From JACTMI01 sp964618415 (GTDB lineage Bacteria > Acidobacteriota > Thermoanaerobaculia > Multivoradales > JAGPDF01): 24,019 nt of DNA. The position numbers were made by a program, and so were the translations under genes. The stretch covers positions 1 through 24,019 of the forward strand of contig CAZUAT010000053.1 of the NCBI GenBank assembly GCA_964618415.1. Direction: 5' to 3'. How positions within the stretch are numbered: the first letter of the stretch is position 1; every line of letters starts with the position of its first letter. Shown piece after piece: positions 20,808-24,019 of the stretch. Below the pieces are notes generated by a model. It had not been told where the DNA came from. It made no database searches and saw only the letters and a program-made list of their open reading frames with translations.

Positions 20808-22143
20808 AGAAGCGCCGGACGTACTCGCGCAGCGCCGCGTCGGCGGCCGGGATCGGCCCGTAGGCGGCTTCGAACGCCTCGATCTGCGGATAGCCCTCGG
20901 CCAGGTAGAGCAGCAGGCGCGGGAAGCGCTGGCTGGCGAAGTCGGGGCCACCGTCGCGCAGGTAGTGCACGAACAGCCAGGCGGAGGCGTAGTAGAGCCG
21001 GTGATCGTCGCCGTAGAAGGTCTCCGGCGTCGCCCCCAGCAGGTCCGCCACACCGAGCCCGGTGCCACGCCGCAGGGCATTCTTGGCTTCGTCGAGCCGA
21101 TAGGCCGCCGACGTCCGCACCCGCGCCACGTCGCCATGGTCGACCGAAAGCTTCTGCCGCAGAGTGCGGCCGGGCTCGAGCTTGCCCTTGCGGATGCTCG
21201 AGTTGGCGATGTACTCGGGGAAGCCCTCGCCCAGCCAGCGCGGCAGGGCGACGCCGCGGCGCACCACGTGCCGGTCGAGGAAGGCGTGCGTGGCCTCGTG
21301 CAGCATCAGGCTCATCGCGTGTTCCCGGTTGGCCAGCTCGAGATGAAAGGCGATCAGACCGGCCGGACTGTAGTAGCCGGCGGAGAACTCGAACTGCGGC
21401 AGGGCGCCGAGCAGGCGCTGATAGGCGGCCTGCTCCCGGTAGACGACGACCTGCACCTTCGACGCGGCGGTCTGGAAGTCGATGCCCGCGAGCAGCTCGT
21501 TGGCGAGCGTCGCGTAGGTCGCCTCCAGGTTGTTGGCCACCGCCTCCGTAGTCTGCCGGCTGTCGCCGTCGGAATGGACGACGAAGCGGGGGGTCTCGAC
21601 ATGGTGCCGACGGCCGGGATCGAGCAGCGAAAGCGCCTCGGCGAGCTGGGCTTCCAGCAGGGCGCGCTGCTCGGCGGCCGGCATGTCGAGGATGCGGGCG
21701 CGCCGGCTCTCGGCGTCGCCGCCCGGCAGCGGGGAGAGCGGCTCGGTCGCTCTTTCCGGCCGGAGCTCGAACGGCGCGCCTTCCGCATCCGTGGCGCCGC
21801 GCGCCGGGAAGCTCACCTTCCATTGCAGGCGCACCGGCTCGGGCTGCCCGTCGCGCAGCTGCGGCGCGTAGCGCCAGCGCGACAGCGTCTCGACGAGCAC
21901 GGTGCGGAACAGGTCGTCGAACGGCGAAGCGGGCGCGATCGACAGCACTTCCACCTTCTCGACCACGCCGCGCGCATCGATCGACACGCGGACTTCGGCC
22001 TCGGGCATCAGCCCCGTGCCGGCCGTCTCCTCCGGCACCAGCAGCATCGGCGTGTGCAGCGCCACCGGCGGCTGCACCTCCGCCGCGGCCGTCGCCGCGA
22101 TCCCCAGTACCAGCAGCGCGGTGATTGCGACTCGATGGGCCAT
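20806..22143 (-). CDS. Secreted TonB_C-like domain fused to an HExxH metallopeptidase-like domain
   Basis: A 445-residue protein with a signal peptide (hydrophobic about 6-20, cleavage near TAAA at 21). Residues about 48-112 resemble a TonB C-terminal domain (EVRVSIDARGVVEKVEVLSI, FRTVLVETLSRWRYAPQLRD, QWKVSFP). A middle helical segment follows, then a peptidase-MA-like/DUF1570-like domain from about 183: RFVVHSDGDSR, QVVVYREQAAYQRLLG, then LHEATHAFLDRH with the zinc motif His282-Glu283-x-x-His286 and LGEGFPEYIA with the likely third ligand Glu306. The motif is intact, so peptidase activity is plausible; substrate unknown. ATG 22143 is preferred over a longer frame to 22404 because the signal peptide follows it and an inverted repeat abuts it. 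Convergent with the TPR gene. Confidence 0.87.
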   Translation of the reverse strand: MAHRVAITALLVLGIAATAAAEVQPPVALHTPMLLVPEETAGTGLMPEAEVRVSIDARGVVEKVEVLSIAPASPFDDLFRTVLVETLSRWRYAPQLRDGQPEPVRLQWKVSFPARGATDAEGAPFELRPERATEPLSPLPGGDAESRRARILDMPAAEQRALLEAQLAEALSLLDPGRRHHVETPRFVVHSDGDSRQTTEAVANNLEATYATLANELLAGIDFQTAASKVQVVVYREQAAYQRLLGALPQFEFSAGYYSPAGLIAFHLELANREHAMSLMLHEATHAFLDRHVVRRGVALPRWLGEGFPEYIANSSIRKGKLEPGRTLRQKLSVDHGDVARVRTSAAYRLDEAKNALRRGTGLGVADLLGATPETFYGDDHRLYYASAWLFVHYLRDGGPDFASQRFPRLLLYLAEGYPQIEAFEAAYGPIPAADAALREYVRRF

Positions 22144-22165
22144 GGTTCGGCATCCTAGCCGAACC
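22144..22165 (-). promoter_or_regulatory. Inverted repeat abutting the peptidase start codon, with -10-like loop
   Basis: Perfect 8-bp inverted repeat GGTTCGGC (22144-22151) / GCCGAACC (22158-22165). On the minus strand the 6-nt centre reads TAGGAT (22157-22152), a plausible -10, which leaves 8 nt to the ATG at 22143. It could be an operator over a leaderless promoter or a hairpin at the start codon. No -35 at the usual distance was found. The rest of the gap to 22402 shows a TATTCT hexamer (22305-22310) that may serve the plus-strand gene. Confidence 0.4.
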
Positions 22166-22402
22166 GTCGGTGCCACCCGCCGACAACAGCGGCCCGCGGC
22201 CCGGCGGCGGCGACCGAAGGTGCGGCCGACACGCTCGACCATCCTCGAAGCGGGCTGTCGGAAGCCGACCGAGGGCGGGCTGGTCGGTGAGCGCTCCGCT
22301 CCGGTATTCTGCTGGCTCGTCAGTGACAATGCGAGCGGGGGCACGCGCTGTTGCGACAGCCGCGGGCCGGTCTGAACGGGTCGGACAGTCAGGAGTGCCT
22401 CC

Positions 22403-24019
22403 ATGTGCTCTGAACGGAACAGTCGTTCGGTAGATTGGTCTCGTCAGCGGCTCGTCGCAGCGGTGGCGGTGGCGATCACGCTCTGGGCAAGCGGGGCGGG
22501 CGCCGGGTCGGAGCTGCTGGCGCGGCGCGTGCCACCGGCGGGCGATCCGGCCGAGGAGCGGCGGGCGATCGTCGGGCTGGCGGAGGGTTCGGGGCTGCAG
22601 GCCGTCGAGGTGCATTCGGGCGTCCGGGCCGAGGGGGCGCTGTCGGCGCGCCTCGCTGAGCTTGGCGTGGAGCGGACGGCCCACGAGCTGACCGCGCGCG
22701 GGAACCTGATCTCCGTCGCCGCGCTGCTGCATCGCCTGCAGTTCCTGCCGCGCCCCAACGTCGTCGACCGGTTCGAGCTGACGCCGCTGGGACCTGACGA
22801 GGTCCGGCTGAGCGCGCGGGTGGTCTTTCCGTTCCGCGCACTGGAGGGGGAAAGCGGCGAGGCGACGGCCGAGCTGCTGTCGCTGGTCGACCGCCCCGTC
22901 ACGGCGCTGTTGGCGCTCGGCGAGCTGGCCTATCGGATCGACGGCCTGCCGGTGGCGCTGCAGCGCTATCGACACGAGTTCCCCGACCTCGTCACGCTCG
23001 ACGCGTGGTCGGCGGGGAGCCGGACCGCGGCGAAGCTCGAGTCGGCGCTGGCGGGCTCCGGGATGACCGCGGCGTCGGTCACGCCGCGGCGGCGCGGCAG
23101 CTGCGTCGAACTCGCGGTCTCCGCCCGCGTGCCGGTGCCGACCCCGGCCGAGACGAACGAGCCGCCGAGCGAGATCCCGGACCTGCCGTACGAGGACTTC
23201 GGCTACGCCGTCTTCGCCCCGCTTGCCGTCGAGCGGTGTGACCCTCCGGCGGTTCCGTCTGCGGTCCGCGTGGAGGGGCGGGCCGATGCCGGGAGCGGCG
23301 GCGGCGAGCTGCGCGCGCGCGGGCTCGAGCGCTCGGAAGCGATGCTGCTGGTCGAGCGCGCGACCGGCCGGCCGATGGTCGCCTTCGGCGACAGCGCAGC
23401 GCGATTCGACCTGGAGCTGCACAGCCTCGGGCCGGACGAGACGCACGCCGCCCTGACCGCCGCCGGCATCCCCGTCCAGCGCCTTGCCGACGCGCTCCTG
23501 TGGACCGACCAGCCGCCCGTGCAGGCGGCCGAACCGTCCTACACCGGGTTTCCCGTCTCGCTGCAGGTCGATTGCGTCGGACTCGGCGACCTCGTGGGCC
23601 TGGTGGGCGGTTTAGCGGAGCTGGAGATTCGCGGCTTGCCCGATCGGCCGGGCTGCGTTTCGGCCTACGCCACCGATCGCCCTTGGGACGAACTGCTCGA
23701 TGCCGTCCTCGCGGTCGCCGGCCTCGGCCGCCGCTCAGCCGACACCGCGATCGAGATCGTTGTGCCTCCCGCCGCCAGCAGGCCGTCCGAGCCGCGCACC
23801 GCCCCCGAGCCCTCCCGCCTCGACCCCCGCAAGTGGCGCCTTCCCCTCACCGAACTCGCAATCGAAGACCTCGAACTGATCGCCCTCGTCCGCCCGACCC
23901 CCGAAGCCCCCTGGCTCGCCCACGCCCGCGGCCCCTTGGGCGAACGCTACGAGCTGACCCCCGAAACCCCCCTCGCCGACGCCCAAGTCACGGCCATCGA
24001 TTCCGAGGGCATCACCCTC
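22403..24019 (+). CDS. Composite PilO-like / STN / PilP-like pilus or secretion assembly protein (3' end outside)
   Basis: The frame is open for 539 codons to the right edge. ATG 22403 is preceded by AGGAG at 22391-22395. A hydrophobic segment (about 17-33, LVAAVAVAITLWASGAGAG) is a signal peptide or inner-membrane anchor. Residues about 50-145 look PilO/GspM-like (EERRAIVGLAEGSGLQAVEV, ISVAALLHRLQFLPRPNVVD, then RFELTPLG), and a second similar unit follows (about 170-250, LESALAGSGMTAASVTPRRR, then CVELAVSARVPV). About 388-445 resembles an STN domain (DLVGLVGGLAELEIRGLP, PWDELLDAVLAVAGL). About 479-539 resembles PilP (WRLPLTELAIEDLELIALV, LTPETPLADAQVTAIDSEG). These families build the periplasmic alignment complex of type IV pili and type II secretion. 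The domain calls are by eye and moderate. Codon use shifts to C-rich near the PilP-like part. Confidence 0.72.
   Translation, partial: MCSERNSRSVDWSRQRLVAAVAVAITLWASGAGAGSELLARRVPPAGDPAEERRAIVGLAEGSGLQAVEVHSGVRAEGALSARLAELGVERTAHELTARGNLISVAALLHRLQFLPRPNVVDRFELTPLGPDEVRLSARVVFPFRALEGESGEATAELLSLVDRPVTALLALGELAYRIDGLPVALQRYRHEFPDLVTLDAWSAGSRTAAKLESALAGSGMTAASVTPRRRGSCVELAVSARVPVPTPAETNEPPSEIPDLPYEDFGYAVFAPLAVERCDPPAVPSAVRVEGRADAGSGGGELRARGLERSEAMLLVERATGRPMVAFGDSAARFDLELHSLGPDETHAALTAAGIPVQRLADALLWTDQPPVQAAEPSYTGFPVSLQVDCVGLGDLVGLVGGLAELEIRGLPDRPGCVSAYATDRPWDELLDAVLAVAGLGRRSADTAIEIVVPPAASRPSEPRTAPEPSRLDPRKWRLPLTELAIEDLELIALVRPTPEAPWLAHARGPLGERYELTPETPLADAQVTAIDSEGITL

Noticed and set aside
19832..23446. 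A 1204-codon minus-strand open frame across three genes
   Set aside because: It crosses the TPR, peptidase and pilus-like genes in a wrong frame and is Arg/Pro/Ala-rich without motifs.

Overview
The window is gene-dense, very GC-rich (roughly 70% by eye) bacterial chromosome. The layout amidase, GerMN protein, glutamate racemase, RNase PH, together with an HU-type protein, several secreted FG-GAP/beta-propeller proteins, and a PilO/PilP-like gene, suggests a Gram-negative, outer-membrane-bearing bacterium. Acidobacteriota is my best guess; this is inference from gene content and style, and I could not search it. I see no transposase, integrase, phage gene or CRISPR array.

Layout. (1) 1-587, minus: an RHS-repeat fragment running off the left edge directly behind rph. 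(2) 603-4505, minus: a tightly coupled four-gene cell-wall/RNA operon (N-acetylmuramoyl-L-alanine amidase, GerMN lipoprotein-like protein, murI, rph) in which every junction is a 4-bp stop/start overlap. (3) 4579-5100, plus: a VOC/glyoxalase-fold protein and tRNA-Glu(CTC) with its own promoter. (4) 5187-6947, minus: an ArsR-type repressor, an AHSA1/SRPBCC protein and a secreted alpha/beta hydrolase, with a leaderless-looking promoter inside inverted repeats. (5) 7140-7766, minus: a small secreted protein of unknown function. (6) 8005-10508, plus: HU-like protein, Kbp (BON+LysM), DUF481-like outer-membrane protein and a NarL-type response regulator. (7) 10540-15689, minus: a soluble PAS histidine kinase convergent with the regulator, and a 1302-residue secreted BNR/PKD/FG-GAP protein upstream of it. 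(8) 15826-20796, plus: a lipoprotein, an FprA-type ferredoxin-NADP reductase, a second FG-GAP protein and a secreted TPR protein. (9) 20806-22143, minus: a secreted TonB_C-like plus HExxH metallopeptidase-like fusion. (10) 22403 to the right edge, plus: a composite PilO-like/STN/PilP-like protein, probably the start of a type IV pilus or type II secretion-like cluster.

Themes. Much of the window concerns the cell envelope and secreted repeat proteins. Three unrelated proteins (RHS fragment and both FG-GAP proteins) share a short D-G-F-E-x-G ... W element, at the extreme C-terminus in two of them; this is the most interesting unexplained signal here. A second recurring signal is GC-rich inverted repeats without T-tracts placed on or next to stop codons, including both closely convergent gene pairs, which may be the local form of transcription terminator. 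No stretch over 300 bases lacks a gene; the largest gaps (7767-8004 and 22144-22402) hold only possible promoter elements and repeats.
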